From: Acidicapsa acidisoli
GTDB taxonomy: Bacteria; Acidobacteriota; Terriglobia; Terriglobales; Acidobacteriaceae
Direction: 5' to 3'
DNA: 64,000 nucleotides
NCBI RefSeq assembly: GCF_025685625.1
Contig: NZ_JAGSYI010000002.1
Span: 682,001 to 746,000 of the forward strand
Shown: positions 1 to 8,041 of the stretch, one piece after another
How the letters are laid out: the number at the start of each line of letters is the position of its first letter
Position numbering within the stretch: the stretch's first letter is position 1
The notes under the pieces: model-generated
What the model was told of the DNA's origin: nothing
The model's database searches: none
What the model saw: only the letters and a program-made list of their open reading frames with translations
Program-made: the position numbers and the translations under genes

Positions 1-1176
1 ATACCAGCGATTGGCGATGCGGTCGCGCGAGCCTGCTAGGGTGTCATCGACGAATCCGGAATTTTGGCCTGAATTGGGTGAGTTGCCGGGACCTTGTCCT
101 GATCCTTGTGCCAATCCTTGCCCTGGCCCCTGGGCGTACATCGGAATGGGCGTCCCCGTCTGCTGCGCGACTGGATAGTTTCTCTGCGCGGCGTATTGGG
201 TCAAAGACGGTTGCTGCGCGGGAGCAGACGGCAATTCGGGGGCGAGCCACGCCGGCCGCGAAGCTGCGTCGCGGAACTCGCGCGGCTCTCGCAGTTCTGC
301 CGGGTGCCAGGGAGAGGATTGATAGGACTCCGCCTGCGGTGCGGCAAAGGACTCCACTGGATATTGCGGCAGAGCGTATTGAGGAGCTGGGTAGTCGGGA
401 AACGCGTTCGGGACCGAAGCTGGCGGCGGATAGGACGGAACCTGAAAGGAATTCGAATAGCCTGACTGACTGCTTCCTGACTGATTGGAGACCGCTGTCG
501 GGTACGGAGCGGGCGGATATTCCGGCGCGCGTTCGGCTGGGAGGGAATACGAAGGGAATACTGTCCGCTGCGGCTCTGAGGAAAAGGACGGGCTGTGAAT
601 GGGCACTCGTTCGGCGTGTTGAGACGGCGCGAACGGCTGACCGCCGGACGGCCCGGATGAGCAAATTGACGCGGGATTGGGCGACTGTGCGCTGGCCTGA
701 GGAAAAGACGGCTGCGGATTCCCCGCCGCGAACGGCGAACCCAGGCTGCCTGGGTGGGACTCGGGCAGAGCAGGCTGCCACGCCCGCTGCTGTGCGGCCT
801 GACGCTGCGCTTCCTGAGCCGCGAGAACTGCCTGGCGCTCGGCCTCGGCCTGGCGCGCGATCTCGGCAAGACGCTCAGCTTCGGCCTGGCGCGCCGTCTC
901 GGCGGCTTCGGCGGCAAGGCGAGCCGCGATTTGCGCCTCTTCCTGGCGCTGGCGTTCGGCTTCTTCTTCCTCGCGCCGCCTCTGTTCCGCTAATGCCTCT
1001 TCAACCCGCAGGCGGGCTTCTTCTCGAGCCTGCGCCCGAGATGCTGAGAAATCGCGGTATTTTGCGCCATGCAGATTGGCCCAGGAATAGAGTGTTGCGA
1101 CATCTTCCGGAGTCGATGTATCGCCTTGCTCGATCTGGGACTTGGAAGCGATCGGATTTGAATCTGGCACAGCCAT
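1..1176 (-). CDS. Q/P-rich coiled-coil protein, 3' end cut by window edge
   Basis: An open frame of 392 codons runs from an ATG at 1176 down to base 1 without a stop, so the C-terminus lies outside the window. A GGAG sits about 10 bases upstream of the ATG. Residues 1-60 contain a compact segment with LYSWANLHGAKYRDFSASR. Residues about 55-125 are an Ala/Glu/Arg/Gln-rich helix, almost certainly a coiled coil. The rest is Pro/Ser/Gln/Tyr-rich and disordered, ending in a Gly/Gln repeat stretch and then SRDRIANRWY, where a folded domain may begin. The YSWANL...YRDFSASR segment reminds me of N-termini of acidobacterial cellulose-synthase-operon proteins (BcsQ/YhjQ-like, with a BcsR-type motif). 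That is memory and inference, not shown here. Overlapping frames on both strands are compositional shadows. Confidence 0.75.
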   Translation of the reverse strand, partial: MAVPDSNPIASKSQIEQGDTSTPEDVATLYSWANLHGAKYRDFSASRAQAREEARLRVEEALAEQRRREEEEAERQRQEEAQIAARLAAEAAETARQAEAERLAEIARQAEAERQAVLAAQEAQRQAAQQRAWQPALPESHPGSLGSPFAAGNPQPSFPQASAQSPNPASICSSGPSGGQPFAPSQHAERVPIHSPSFSSEPQRTVFPSYSLPAERAPEYPPAPYPTAVSNQSGSSQSGYSNSFQVPSYPPPASVPNAFPDYPAPQYALPQYPVESFAAPQAESYQSSPWHPAELREPREFRDAASRPAWLAPELPSAPAQQPSLTQYAAQRNYPVAQQTGTPIPMYAQGPGQGLAQGSGQGPGNSPNSGQNSGFVDDTLAGSRDRIANRWY

Positions 1177-1730
1177 CTGCAACTCTCCACGGCAACTCTG
1201 GATTGCCGAACTTCTGGACTTCTCATAGCGTCCGATAAGTGAGACGGAATCGCGCGTGGAAGTCCAAAGAAACCGCGGCCAAAATCGTTACAATCATTGC
1301 GCCGAACGCCGGATACGCGAATGGAGACGGAGCTTGCAGAACAGGCTTCTGGTCAAGACTTTAGGGTGAGCCTGTTAGCAGAACGATAACACCCCTGCGG
1401 TTACCCTCGTGTACCACTTTCTTGTTACCGGCGGCTCAGTGCCTAATCGGGACGGCGAGTAAGCATTTTTCTTGCTGTACGGTAACATTTTGAGGGTCTT
1501 CCAAGAGATAGCAAGTCTGGTGCATGACAGGGCACTCCGTGAATCGGCCGACCGGTAGCCCTCATGAAACCTTCTGCTATAGGAAGAATCGGCAGATTGA
1601 GGTAATTTTGTGGTCGAAAATCGGGCCGTGACTCGATTGCCAGATTTGCGATTGGTGGGCCTGGAAGGAATCAGGACGGAATCTGACCCGGCCGGAGATT
1701 GTGCTACCTTTGTAAATGGAAGGCCTTCAG
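1177..1730. other. Intergenic region between the left-edge gene and tRNA-Lys
   Basis: About 550 bases without a convincing gene. It must hold the promoter of the leftward gene starting at 1176 and that of the rightward tRNA. Three short related motifs stand out: GGTTACC near 1400, TGTTACCG at 1423-1430 and its inverse CGGTAACA at 1480-1487. They could be binding sites for one regulator or chance. No terminator-like hairpin with a T-run and no further RNA gene was recognised. Confidence 0.5.
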
Positions 1731-1806
1731 GAGCACGTAGCTCAGTTGGTAGAGCAACGCACTTTTAATGCGTGGGTCCTGGGTTCGACTCCCAGCGTGC
1801 TCACCA
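1731..1806 (+). tRNA. tRNA-Lys (anticodon UUU)
   Basis: The cloverleaf can be folded by eye. The acceptor stem GAGCACG pairs with CGTGCTC at 1796-1802. The D arm is GCTC/GAGC with loop AGTTGGTA. The anticodon arm is ACGCA/TGCGT with loop CTTTTAA, giving anticodon TTT. The T arm is CTGGG/CCCAG with loop TTCGACT. The discriminator is A1803 and the CCA tail is encoded at 1804-1806. It reads AAA and AAG lysine codons. No duplicate of its 3' end is visible downstream, so there is no sign that it serves as an integration site here. Confidence 0.97.
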
Positions 1807-1915
1807 CTCCGCAGGCCGCCCACCCTTTCAAAACTGAATAGCAATGCAGTGACAGGGATCTTCGCGAGCGGTTTGTGTAAATGCAAACCGCTCGCGAGAG
1901 CCATGAGGCGAATTT

Positions 1916-2317
1916 TTACTCTGTGGCTTCGGTTTCGGTGACGGTGACAGTGACGGGAGCTTCCAGCTTGAAGTGCCAGATGAACTGGGTACCGCTCCAC
2001 GACTCGATGAAATGCGCCGTGCCTCTCCCCCCGGAGAGCGACCGGTCAGATTCTTTGAATATCGTATAAGACGTCTCGTCGACCATCTTTTTGTTCTCAG
2101 TCCGCTTTTTATGTTTATTGCCGCTGGTGCCGCACCACGCATTCCCGATGTAGTTATAGTCATAATCGAAAATTGAGTCGCAGTTGATCGGACTGTTGCC
2201 CTTGTACGAGCTCCAGCCGGTCCGCGCTTCGCAGGCTGTGTGGCGCGAATAATTCTTGCGCCACCACTTGACTTCTTTGGCGAGTTGCTGCTGGGCCTCT
2301 TGTCTGGAAAGGGGCAT
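1916..2317 (-). CDS. Small orphan protein of unknown function
   Basis: This is a 133-residue frame. I chose the ATG at 2317 over a possible upstream start at 2368 because AAGGAGG lies at ideal spacing before it. The protein is unfamiliar to me: basic and Trp/Tyr/Asp-rich in the middle (FDYDYNYIGNAWCG), three cysteines, no signal peptide or membrane segment. It ends in an acidic Thr/Val/Glu tail (TVTVTVTETEATE) encoded by a short tandem GTGACG-like repeat. Its base composition is lower in GC than its neighbours. It faces the tRNA-Lys gene convergently. The strong ribosome-binding site argues that it is translated. I assign no function. Confidence 0.6.
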   Translation of the reverse strand: MPLSRQEAQQQLAKEVKWWRKNYSRHTACEARTGWSSYKGNSPINCDSIFDYDYNYIGNAWCGTSGNKHKKRTENKKMVDETSYTIFKESDRSLSGGRGTAHFIESWSGTQFIWHFKLEAPVTVTVTETEATE

Positions 2318-2383
2318 GTGAGCGTTTCCTCCTTGTGCACCAAAGTTATATAACGTCAGACATCCCATTGCGTAGTGTCTTTC

Positions 2384-3442
2384 TTATTCGCCCAGAGCTC
2401 GCAGACGCGCCGCAGCATCTTCGGGAGTAATGTCGCGCTGAGGCATGCCGAGCATTTCAAAGCCGACCATGAATTTGCGGACAGTGGCCGAACGCAGCAG
2501 CGGCGGGTAGAAGTGCGCGTGGAAATGCCATTCCGGATGGGCCGCGCCGTCGACGGGCGATTGATGGAAGCCCATGGTGTAGGGGAAGCTGATGTCGAAG
2601 AGATTGTCGTAGCGGCTTGTGACACGCTTAAGGATGTCGGCGAGGCTGTCGCGTTCGTCGCTTTTGAGTTCCGGGAGCAGGCCGCAATGGCGGCGCGAGA
2701 GGATCATGGTTTCGAAGGGCCAGACGGCCCACCAGGGAACGACGGCTGTAAAGTGATCGTTCTCGACGATGATCCTTTCGCCGGAGGCGCGCTCGGCGGC
2801 TAAATAATCGCAGAGCAGGCAGGAGCCGTGCTCGGCGAGATAAGCCTGCTGGGCTTCGGTTTCGATGGCTGGTTCATCGGGAATGTGGCTGGTGGCCCAG
2901 ATTTGGCAGTGCGGATGCGGATTGCTCGCGCCCATCATCGCGCCCCGGTTCTCGAAGATCTGGATGTGCTTGATCCAGTCCTGAGCGGCAATCTCCTCGG
3001 TTTCTGCGGCCCATGCGTCAATGACGCGGCGAATGTCGGGCCGCTGCATTTTAGCGAGCGTGAGGCTGTGGTCGGGATGGAAACAGAGGACTTTGCAGAT
3101 GCCTTGAACGGGTTCCGCGGCCAGCAGCGGTGAGGAGGTTTCGTCCACGCTGGCGGGAGGATTCGGGAGGACGGCGGCGTAATCGTTTACAAATGAAAAC
3201 ACGCCATCGTAGTCAGGGTTTGCTTCTCCGCCGGCGCGTTTGTTTCCGGGGCAGAGATAGCATTCCGGATCGTAGGTGAGGCTGGCGGGGGCTGCGGACT
3301 TGCTGACTTCTCCCTGCCACGGGCGCTGGGTGCGATGCGGCGAAACCATGACCCAGGAGCGGCGAAGTGGGTTCCAACGGCGATGCGGGTACTGCCACTG
3401 CTTTTCCATGTTGCTGCTTTCTTGGTTTGGAGTCTGTCTCAT
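2384..3442 (-). CDS. galT: Galactose-1-phosphate uridylyltransferase
   Basis: GalT is the Leloir-pathway enzyme that moves UMP from UDP-glucose to galactose-1-phosphate. The 352-residue frame shows the family signature throughout. A zinc-type CxxC lies at residues 61-64. The active-site NPHPHCQ is at 174-180, with the nucleophilic histidine the second of the HPH pair (H178). Near the C-terminus EWHFHAHFYPP supplies further metal and active-site histidines. The length is usual for the family. The start is ambiguous. A second ATG at 3409 (MEKQWQYPHRR) fits family N-termini well and neither has a strong ribosome-binding site. It lies just downstream of the ATP-grasp gene on the same strand (33-base gap), so co-transcription is likely. 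galK and galE are not nearby. Confidence 0.93.
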   Translation of the reverse strand: MRQTPNQESSNMEKQWQYPHRRWNPLRRSWVMVSPHRTQRPWQGEVSKSAAPASLTYDPECYLCPGNKRAGGEANPDYDGVFSFVNDYAAVLPNPPASVDETSSPLLAAEPVQGICKVLCFHPDHSLTLAKMQRPDIRRVIDAWAAETEEIAAQDWIKHIQIFENRGAMMGASNPHPHCQIWATSHIPDEPAIETEAQQAYLAEHGSCLLCDYLAAERASGERIIVENDHFTAVVPWWAVWPFETMILSRRHCGLLPELKSDERDSLADILKRVTSRYDNLFDISFPYTMGFHQSPVDGAAHPEWHFHAHFYPPLLRSATVRKFMVGFEMLGMPQRDITPEDAAARLRALGE

Positions 3443-3475
3443 CAGGACTTTACATCATCGGGCAGTTGGAAATCA

Positions 3476-4681
3476 TCACGCGGTGGGACGGTCGGGTGCG
3501 GGCATGGTGGCCAGAAACTGGTTCAAGAAGGCGTGGCTATACTCTTCAAGCAATTCAGAGACGCGCTGCGGATCTCTGGAGCGCACGATGAGGCCCGCGT
3601 GGTGGTGCTTTCTCATGCGATGGACGATCTCCGGCGCATTGAAGCTGGAGGTGTCCGGCTCTTCTTCTTTAGCGAGGCACAGGACGCTGCCGGCGTATTC
3701 CTCAAAGGCAACGGGTGGCGTGTAGACCTCGCCGCGCAGGTGCGCGACTTCGATCTTTGCCCATTCGCGCCACAGATTGACGCCGGTGGAATATTCGACC
3801 AGGTCTGAGATGAAGGCTCCGCCCACACGGGCAGCAATTTCGAGGAAATAAAAGCGTCCGTCGGCGTGGGCACGGATGTACTCGCCGTGCGTGACGCCGC
3901 GCTGGAGGCCGAGGACTGGCGCGAGGCTGGCGTTGAGTTCGGTGAGTTGCTGCCAGTCGCTGCTCTCGCGGTCGACGGTGCGAGTGGTGAAGACTCCACC
4001 CTCGTGCATGACCTGCATGGGCGGACGGCCGTACTGATGGACCGACGAAAAAACAACTTTGCCTTCGCTCACGATGGAATCGACGTGGAAGATGTCGCCG
4101 GGAACGAACTGCTCCATCAAGAAATAGCTCTGCCGGTCGCCAAGTTCGTCGAGAGCGCGCCACAGGTCTTCCGGCACTTGGATTTTCTTGATTCCGAGCG
4201 CGGAAGCTTCGGAGCGCGGTTTCAGAAGCCACGGAGCCGGAACGCGATCCATGTAGGCGCGTAGTTCGTCGTAGTTGAGCACGCGGACGAATTCAGGAAC
4301 GAGGAAACCGGCGTCGCGGGCGCCCATGCGCATGGCGAGCTTATCCCGGTAATAGGCGATGGCGGATGTGCCGATGCCGGGAATGCGCATGTGTTCGCGC
4401 AACTGGGCAACGATCTCCATATCGAATTCGTCGAGAGCGACAAGGCGGTCGAAGTTCCGGCTGCGCGCCATCCAAGTGACGGTGTTGAGGATCTGCTCAT
4501 TGGTGAGTCCCGAGGGCATGGTCACCAGCTCTTCCAGGCACTCGGCCGGCCAGGGCGCATGGCGATGCTTGTCAACGGTGAGGAGCGTGGTGTGGATGCC
4601 CAGATCGGCGAGCTGGCGCAGGAAGTCGTGACCTTTTTCGTAGCTGGCTATGCACAGAAACCGCTGGCTTCTCTCCGGCAT
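3476..4681 (-). CDS. ATP-grasp domain protein, probable carboxylate ligase
   Basis: This 401-residue protein has the three-part layout of carbamoyl-phosphate-synthase-like ATP-grasp enzymes. Residues about 1-110 form a Rossmann-like preATP-grasp region. The ATP-binding part follows (PWLLKPRSEASALGIKKI, then FLMEQFVPGDIFHVDSIV), and the metal-binding end is HADGRFYFLEIAARVGGAFISDLV, with the acidic and Asn/Gly-type residues expected near the active site. Such enzymes join a carboxylate to an amine using ATP. The substrate cannot be read from sequence. AGGAG sits 8 bases before the ATG at 4681. It is divergent from the DUF4254 gene and probably forms an operon with galT, which hints at sugar or cell-surface metabolism, but that is weak inference. 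Confidence 0.85.
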   Translation of the reverse strand: MPERSQRFLCIASYEKGHDFLRQLADLGIHTTLLTVDKHRHAPWPAECLEELVTMPSGLTNEQILNTVTWMARSRNFDRLVALDEFDMEIVAQLREHMRIPGIGTSAIAYYRDKLAMRMGARDAGFLVPEFVRVLNYDELRAYMDRVPAPWLLKPRSEASALGIKKIQVPEDLWRALDELGDRQSYFLMEQFVPGDIFHVDSIVSEGKVVFSSVHQYGRPPMQVMHEGGVFTTRTVDRESSDWQQLTELNASLAPVLGLQRGVTHGEYIRAHADGRFYFLEIAARVGGAFISDLVEYSTGVNLWREWAKIEVAHLRGEVYTPPVAFEEYAGSVLCLAKEEEPDTSSFNAPEIVHRMRKHHHAGLIVRSRDPQRVSELLEEYSHAFLNQFLATMPAPDRPTA

Positions 4682-4778
4682 GGTTTTTCTCCTGACTCTG
4701 GAGTGAATGGCGTCGCGTTGCGTTGCGGAACAGATACGGACTCAGGGGCGGTTGTGTCGATTGAGGATAGTTCTACCA

Positions 4779-4797
4779 CAACCTGCAGGGCAGGTTG
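4779..4797. promoter_or_regulatory. Inverted repeat in divergent promoter region
   Basis: CAACCTGC-AGG-GCAGGTTG is a perfect 8-base inverted repeat with a 3-base spacer. It lies in the 234-base gap between the divergently transcribed ATP-grasp and DUF4254 genes. No T-run follows on either strand, so a dimeric regulator site is more likely than a terminator. The regulator is unknown and chance remains possible. Confidence 0.3.
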
Positions 4798-4915
4798 CGC
4801 GCATCGTTTGGTCTCTCCCGTGTGCCCCTATCATGTGCCCTATGACGTTGCGCTTCCGGGCTTGGGCCAGGACAGGCCTTGGAGAGTACACTCAATCAGA
4901 CGAAAGCGATTGGCG

Positions 4916-5515
4916 ATGTTGAATTTTACCGATATTCCCGCACTCCATGACCAACTTACGACACGCTGGCACCAGGACGCGTTCGAGATCTGGCGTCCTC
5001 CGGATGATCCGTGGGCTTCGCTGGTGGCAAGGCAGCACCTGGCCAACTTCGTGCTTTGGCATACGGAGGACGAAGCCCGGACACCGGGAGCGACCGATGC
5101 CGATCTGGCGCGCGTCAAGCGACGCATCGACGAGACGAATCAGCGTCGCAACGATCTTTCCGAACAGATCGACCTGGCGCTGCTCGAGCGCCTTTCGCTG
5201 GAGAAGCTGCCGAACCCAAGAGCGCCGTTACACTCCGAATCCCCCGGTCTGATGATCGACCGGCTTTCGATCCTGGCTCTGAAGCTGTTTCACACCCGCG
5301 AAGAGATGGAGCGCGCGGGTGCGCCGGAGGGCCATATGGAGCGCAACATGGAGCGGCTTGCAATTCTCGCCGAGCAGCGCGGCGACCTTGCCGCTTGCCT
5401 TGTCCGATTGTGGGAAGAGGCCGTGGCCGGCAGCCGGCGCTTCAAACTATACCGGCAATTGAAGATGTATAACGACCCCGCGTTGAACCCCGCGGTGTAT
5501 CGCAGTGTCCATTAG
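4916..5515 (+). CDS. DUF4254 family protein
   Basis: This is a 199-residue all-helical protein. The family is recognised from its conserved strings: ANFVLWHTEDEAR near residue 45, then VKRRIDETNQRRNDL, then LHSESPGLMIDRLSILALKLFH around residues 105-125. DUF4254 proteins are about 200 residues and of unknown biochemical role, and some lie near glycosyltransferase or surface-polysaccharide genes. I placed the start at the ATG at 4916. The same frame stays open upstream to 4391, but that part is antisense to the ATP-grasp gene. No strong ribosome-binding site is visible. The divergent partner carries an ATP-grasp fold and galT lies beyond it. Confidence 0.88.
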   Translation: MLNFTDIPALHDQLTTRWHQDAFEIWRPPDDPWASLVARQHLANFVLWHTEDEARTPGATDADLARVKRRIDETNQRRNDLSEQIDLALLERLSLEKLPNPRAPLHSESPGLMIDRLSILALKLFHTREEMERAGAPEGHMERNMERLAILAEQRGDLAACLVRLWEEAVAGSRRFKLYRQLKMYNDPALNPAVYRSVH

Positions 5516-5553
5516 CGACCACGCGGTCCAGACACTCGCTGCACCCTCGCGGT

Positions 5554-5573
5554 GGGGCGGGAAATACCGCCCC
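5554..5573. other. GC-rich hairpin between DUF4254 and TPR genes
   Basis: GGGGCGG-GAAATA-CCGCCCC forms a perfect 7-pair stem 38 bases after the stop of the DUF4254 gene. There is no T-run, so it is not a classical intrinsic terminator. It could still pause transcription or protect the mRNA 3' end. Confidence 0.35.
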
Positions 5574-5662
5574 GAGTTGGGGACAAACGTGGCTAAACTG
5601 GAGGCCAAACCCGAGGCCATTGACGCGAGGCGGGGTTCTGCGTATAAAGAGGGGCTGAAGCC

Positions 5663-6331
5663 ATGAATACTTTTGTGGAACGCGGACCAGTCCGTGAATC
5701 TGCCAAAGTGATTGCGATGGCGCGACGACTGAACATGACGCTCGAGGCCCGAATACCCTTGTCCACCCGTAGGAAGGCAATTCCGCCCAATGAACGTCCC
5801 GGCGGAACCGGTACCGTGAATCGAGGCCCGGCGAACCACGGGATCACACATCAGGACGCGGCGACGGTCCAGCACTATCAGGCCGCTCTGCAACTGCTGC
5901 AACAAGCCAAATTCGAGAAGGCGCTTGTGGCCTTTGAGAAGCTGCTGGGAACTGCCCCGCCTCCGCTGGCGGAGCGTTGCCGGATGTATGTAACAGCTTG
6001 TCACCGGGAACTGAGCAAAACCAAGCTGGAGTTTGCTTCCCCGGAAGAGCAGTACGACTACGCCGTGTCGCTCTTGAACATGGACTACTACGAAGAGGCG
6101 CGGGACCAATTCCGCGAAATTCTTCAAGGACATCCCTCGGCGGACTTCGCTCTTTACGGGCTGGCAGTCCTGGATGCGATTACCGGGCAGGTCGAGGAAT
6201 GCCTGGAACATCTGGCGATGGCGATTGAGGGTAATCCACGCAACCGTTTGCAGGCGCGCACGGATACCGACTTCCAGAGCATGCAGGACGATCCGCGATT
6301 CACGGAATTGCTCTACCCCGAGGCACCGTAG
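5663..6331 (+). CDS. TPR-repeat protein
   Basis: This is a 222-residue protein. Residues 1-70 are basic, low in structure and unfamiliar. From about residue 72 helical repeats of tetratricopeptide type begin: VQHYQAALQLLQQAKFEKALVAF, then EEQYDYAVSLLNMDYYEEARDQF and DFALYGLAVLDAITGQVEECLEHLAMAI. TPR units are docking scaffolds, so the likely role is protein-protein interaction in the cytoplasm. No signal peptide or membrane segment is present. A GAGGGG lies upstream of the ATG. The C-terminal half (RTDTDFQSMQDDPRFTELLYP) matches the ending often seen after TPR arrays. It precedes yvcK by 68 bases on the same strand. Confidence 0.8.
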   Translation: MNTFVERGPVRESAKVIAMARRLNMTLEARIPLSTRRKAIPPNERPGGTGTVNRGPANHGITHQDAATVQHYQAALQLLQQAKFEKALVAFEKLLGTAPPPLAERCRMYVTACHRELSKTKLEFASPEEQYDYAVSLLNMDYYEEARDQFREILQGHPSADFALYGLAVLDAITGQVEECLEHLAMAIEGNPRNRLQARTDTDFQSMQDDPRFTELLYPEAP

Positions 6332-6399
6332 AATGTAGTTAGAGCGGAGTCGTTCGTTTCGAAGAACTCAAGACGCCCCTCCCGCGAAGGAAGATTATT

Positions 6400-7437
6400 T
6401 TGAGTACCTCGTTGACGAGCGTGCAGCCGGTGCCCTTGCGGGTGGTGGCCATTGGGGGAGGTACGGGGCTCTCGACCCTGTTGCGCGGTCTGCGCAGGCA
6501 TGTGGCGGCGCCGGGTCAGATGCCGGGCCAGACCGTCGAGCCGAGCCTGATTACCGATCTTGCCGCTCTGGTGACGGTTACCGACGATGGCGGCTCTTCG
6601 GGGCGATTGCGCAAGGGATTCAACATGCTGCCGCCGGGCGACCTGCGCAACTGCATGGTGGCCCTCAGCGAGGAAGAAGACCTGATCGCGCAGCTCTTTC
6701 GGCATCGTTTTCGCTCTGGCGGAGACATAGAAGGCCACAACTTCGGCAATCTCTTTGTTGCAGCGCTGACGGAGATTACCGGGGATTTCGGGCAGGCGAT
6801 TCAGCTTGCATCAAAAATTCTCGCCACACGCGGGCGAATTTACCCGGTGACTACCGCCAACGCCACGCTGGTGGCCAGCATGGACGACGGCAGCCTGGTG
6901 CGCGGGGAGACGAACATTACCGCAAGCAAGTGCCGCATCGTGGAGTTGATGCTCGATCCGCCTGACGCTGCGCCGCTTCCCGAAGCCATCGAGGCGATAG
7001 AGCGCGCCGACCTGATCACCGTGGGCCCCGGGTCGCTATACACGTCGCTCATCACCAATCTGCTCGTGCGGGGCATTCCGGAGGCTCTGGCGAAGGCACG
7101 CGGGTTGCGGGTATTCATCTGCAACCTGATGACCCAAGCCAATGAAAGCCTCGGTCTGAGCGCCTCGCAGCATATTCAGAAGATTTACGAGCACACCGGA
7201 GCACCGATCTTCGATTACGCGATTATCAATACCGCACCGGTTTCGCCGGAGATGCTGCTGCGCTACGCTGCCGAAGGCTCGCTGCCGATTACGCCCGATG
7301 TGGACCGTGTGGAGAGCATGGGCGTGCGGTGCATCGTGGGCAACTTCCTGAGCGAAGGGGATGTGTTGCGACACGCGAGCGACCGAGTGACCGGCGCGCT
7401 GATGGAGCTGGGCCGGTTTGCGGTTGTCAGAAACTGA
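6400..7437 (+). CDS. yvcK: YvcK/CofD-family gluconeogenesis factor
   Basis: This 345-residue protein begins at a TTG (6400-6402) preceded by GAAGGAAG. No ATG lies before the conserved N-terminal motif, so TTG is favoured. Family hallmarks are AIGGGTGLSTLLRGLR near residue 17, VTVTDDGGSSGRLRKGFNMLPPGDLRNCMVAL around residues 60-90, and TVGPGSLYTSLITNLLV near residue 205. YvcK proteins bind UDP-sugars such as UDP-GlcNAc and are needed for growth on gluconeogenic carbon sources and for normal cell-wall synthesis in Bacillus. The related CofD makes coenzyme F420, but the N-terminus and length fit YvcK. The usual partners rapZ and whiA are not adjacent. Confidence 0.93.
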   Translation: MSTSLTSVQPVPLRVVAIGGGTGLSTLLRGLRRHVAAPGQMPGQTVEPSLITDLAALVTVTDDGGSSGRLRKGFNMLPPGDLRNCMVALSEEEDLIAQLFRHRFRSGGDIEGHNFGNLFVAALTEITGDFGQAIQLASKILATRGRIYPVTTANATLVASMDDGSLVRGETNITASKCRIVELMLDPPDAAPLPEAIEAIERADLITVGPGSLYTSLITNLLVRGIPEALAKARGLRVFICNLMTQANESLGLSASQHIQKIYEHTGAPIFDYAIINTAPVSPEMLLRYAAEGSLPITPDVDRVESMGVRCIVGNFLSEGDVLRHASDRVTGALMELGRFAVVRN

Positions 7438-7438
7438 C

Positions 7439-7458
7439 GGAGAATTCCCCGATTCTCC
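7439..7458 (+). other. Hairpin directly after yvcK stop
   Basis: GGAGAAT-TCCCCG-ATTCTCC is a 7-pair stem with a 6-base loop that begins one base after the yvcK stop codon. There is no T-run. It may be a weak terminator or an mRNA 3'-end stabiliser. Confidence 0.35.
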
Positions 7459-7548
7459 AAGATTCCGCTTCCCCACTTCCCTGCTGATCCCGTACATTAG
7501 GTCGCGCTGGTGGTACCGCTGAAATCCCCCTAGTTCCACGGAGAAAAC

Positions 7549-8031
7549 ATGCGCGCGAGCCGCGGTTGGATCGTTCTTTCTTGTTGCACGCTAGCCTTGG
7601 CAATGGTCGCCTGGGCGCAGGGCCGCAGGGCTGGTCTTTACGAAGTCACCACTGAGATGACCTGGCAACAATCGCCATTTCCTAATGGGATGGGTCCGGC
7701 GCATGGTCCGCGAACCAGTCAGGTATGCGTCAGCCAAGAGCAGATCGATAAGTACAATGGCGTTCCTCCGCAGACGCGCGGGGACTGCCAGGTGAGCAAC
7801 ATGGTCAAGAAAGCCGACGGCTACACTGCGGACATCAGTTGCACGGGGCAAATGATGGCGAAAGGGACCGTGGAGGCGTCGTATACCGAGGATGGCCATG
7901 GCAAGACCAAGATGCACATGGTCGGCACGATGTCGATGGGGCCGAACTCCGCGCCGGTGGAGTACACGATGCTGAGCGACTCGACCTACAAGGGCGCGGA
8001 TTGCGGAAGCGTGAAGCCAGTCGCCCACTAG
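7549..8031 (+). CDS. DUF3617 family secreted protein
   Basis: This is a 160-residue protein with an N-terminal signal peptide (basic start, hydrophobic CTLALAMVAWA, likely cleavage after AWA-Q). The mature part has the DUF3617 pattern: GLYEVTTEMT, then SQVCVSQEQIDKY, CQVSNMVKKADGYTADISC and closing DCGSVKP. The four or five cysteines suggest disulfides in the periplasm. The function of the family is unknown. GGAGAAAAC precedes the ATG at good spacing. It converges on rlmN with only 10 bases between stops. Confidence 0.88.
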   Translation: MRASRGWIVLSCCTLALAMVAWAQGRRAGLYEVTTEMTWQQSPFPNGMGPAHGPRTSQVCVSQEQIDKYNGVPPQTRGDCQVSNMVKKADGYTADISCTGQMMAKGTVEASYTEDGHGKTKMHMVGTMSMGPNSAPVEYTMLSDSTYKGADCGSVKPVAH

Positions 8032-8041
8032 GGAGGGCGAA

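Noticed and set aside
1704-2000. A 98-codon minus-strand frame containing EHAGSRTQDPRIKSALLYQLSYV
   Set aside because: This is the reverse complement of tRNA-Lys read as protein, a well-known artefact.
1731-2317. Island inserted at tRNA-Lys
   Set aside because: The small low-GC gene beside the tRNA hinted at integration, but no second copy of the tRNA 3' end, no integrase and no phage gene is present.
4391-4915. N-terminal extension of the DUF4254 frame
   Set aside because: Overlaps the ATP-grasp gene in antisense. The DUF4254 match begins after the ATG at 4916.
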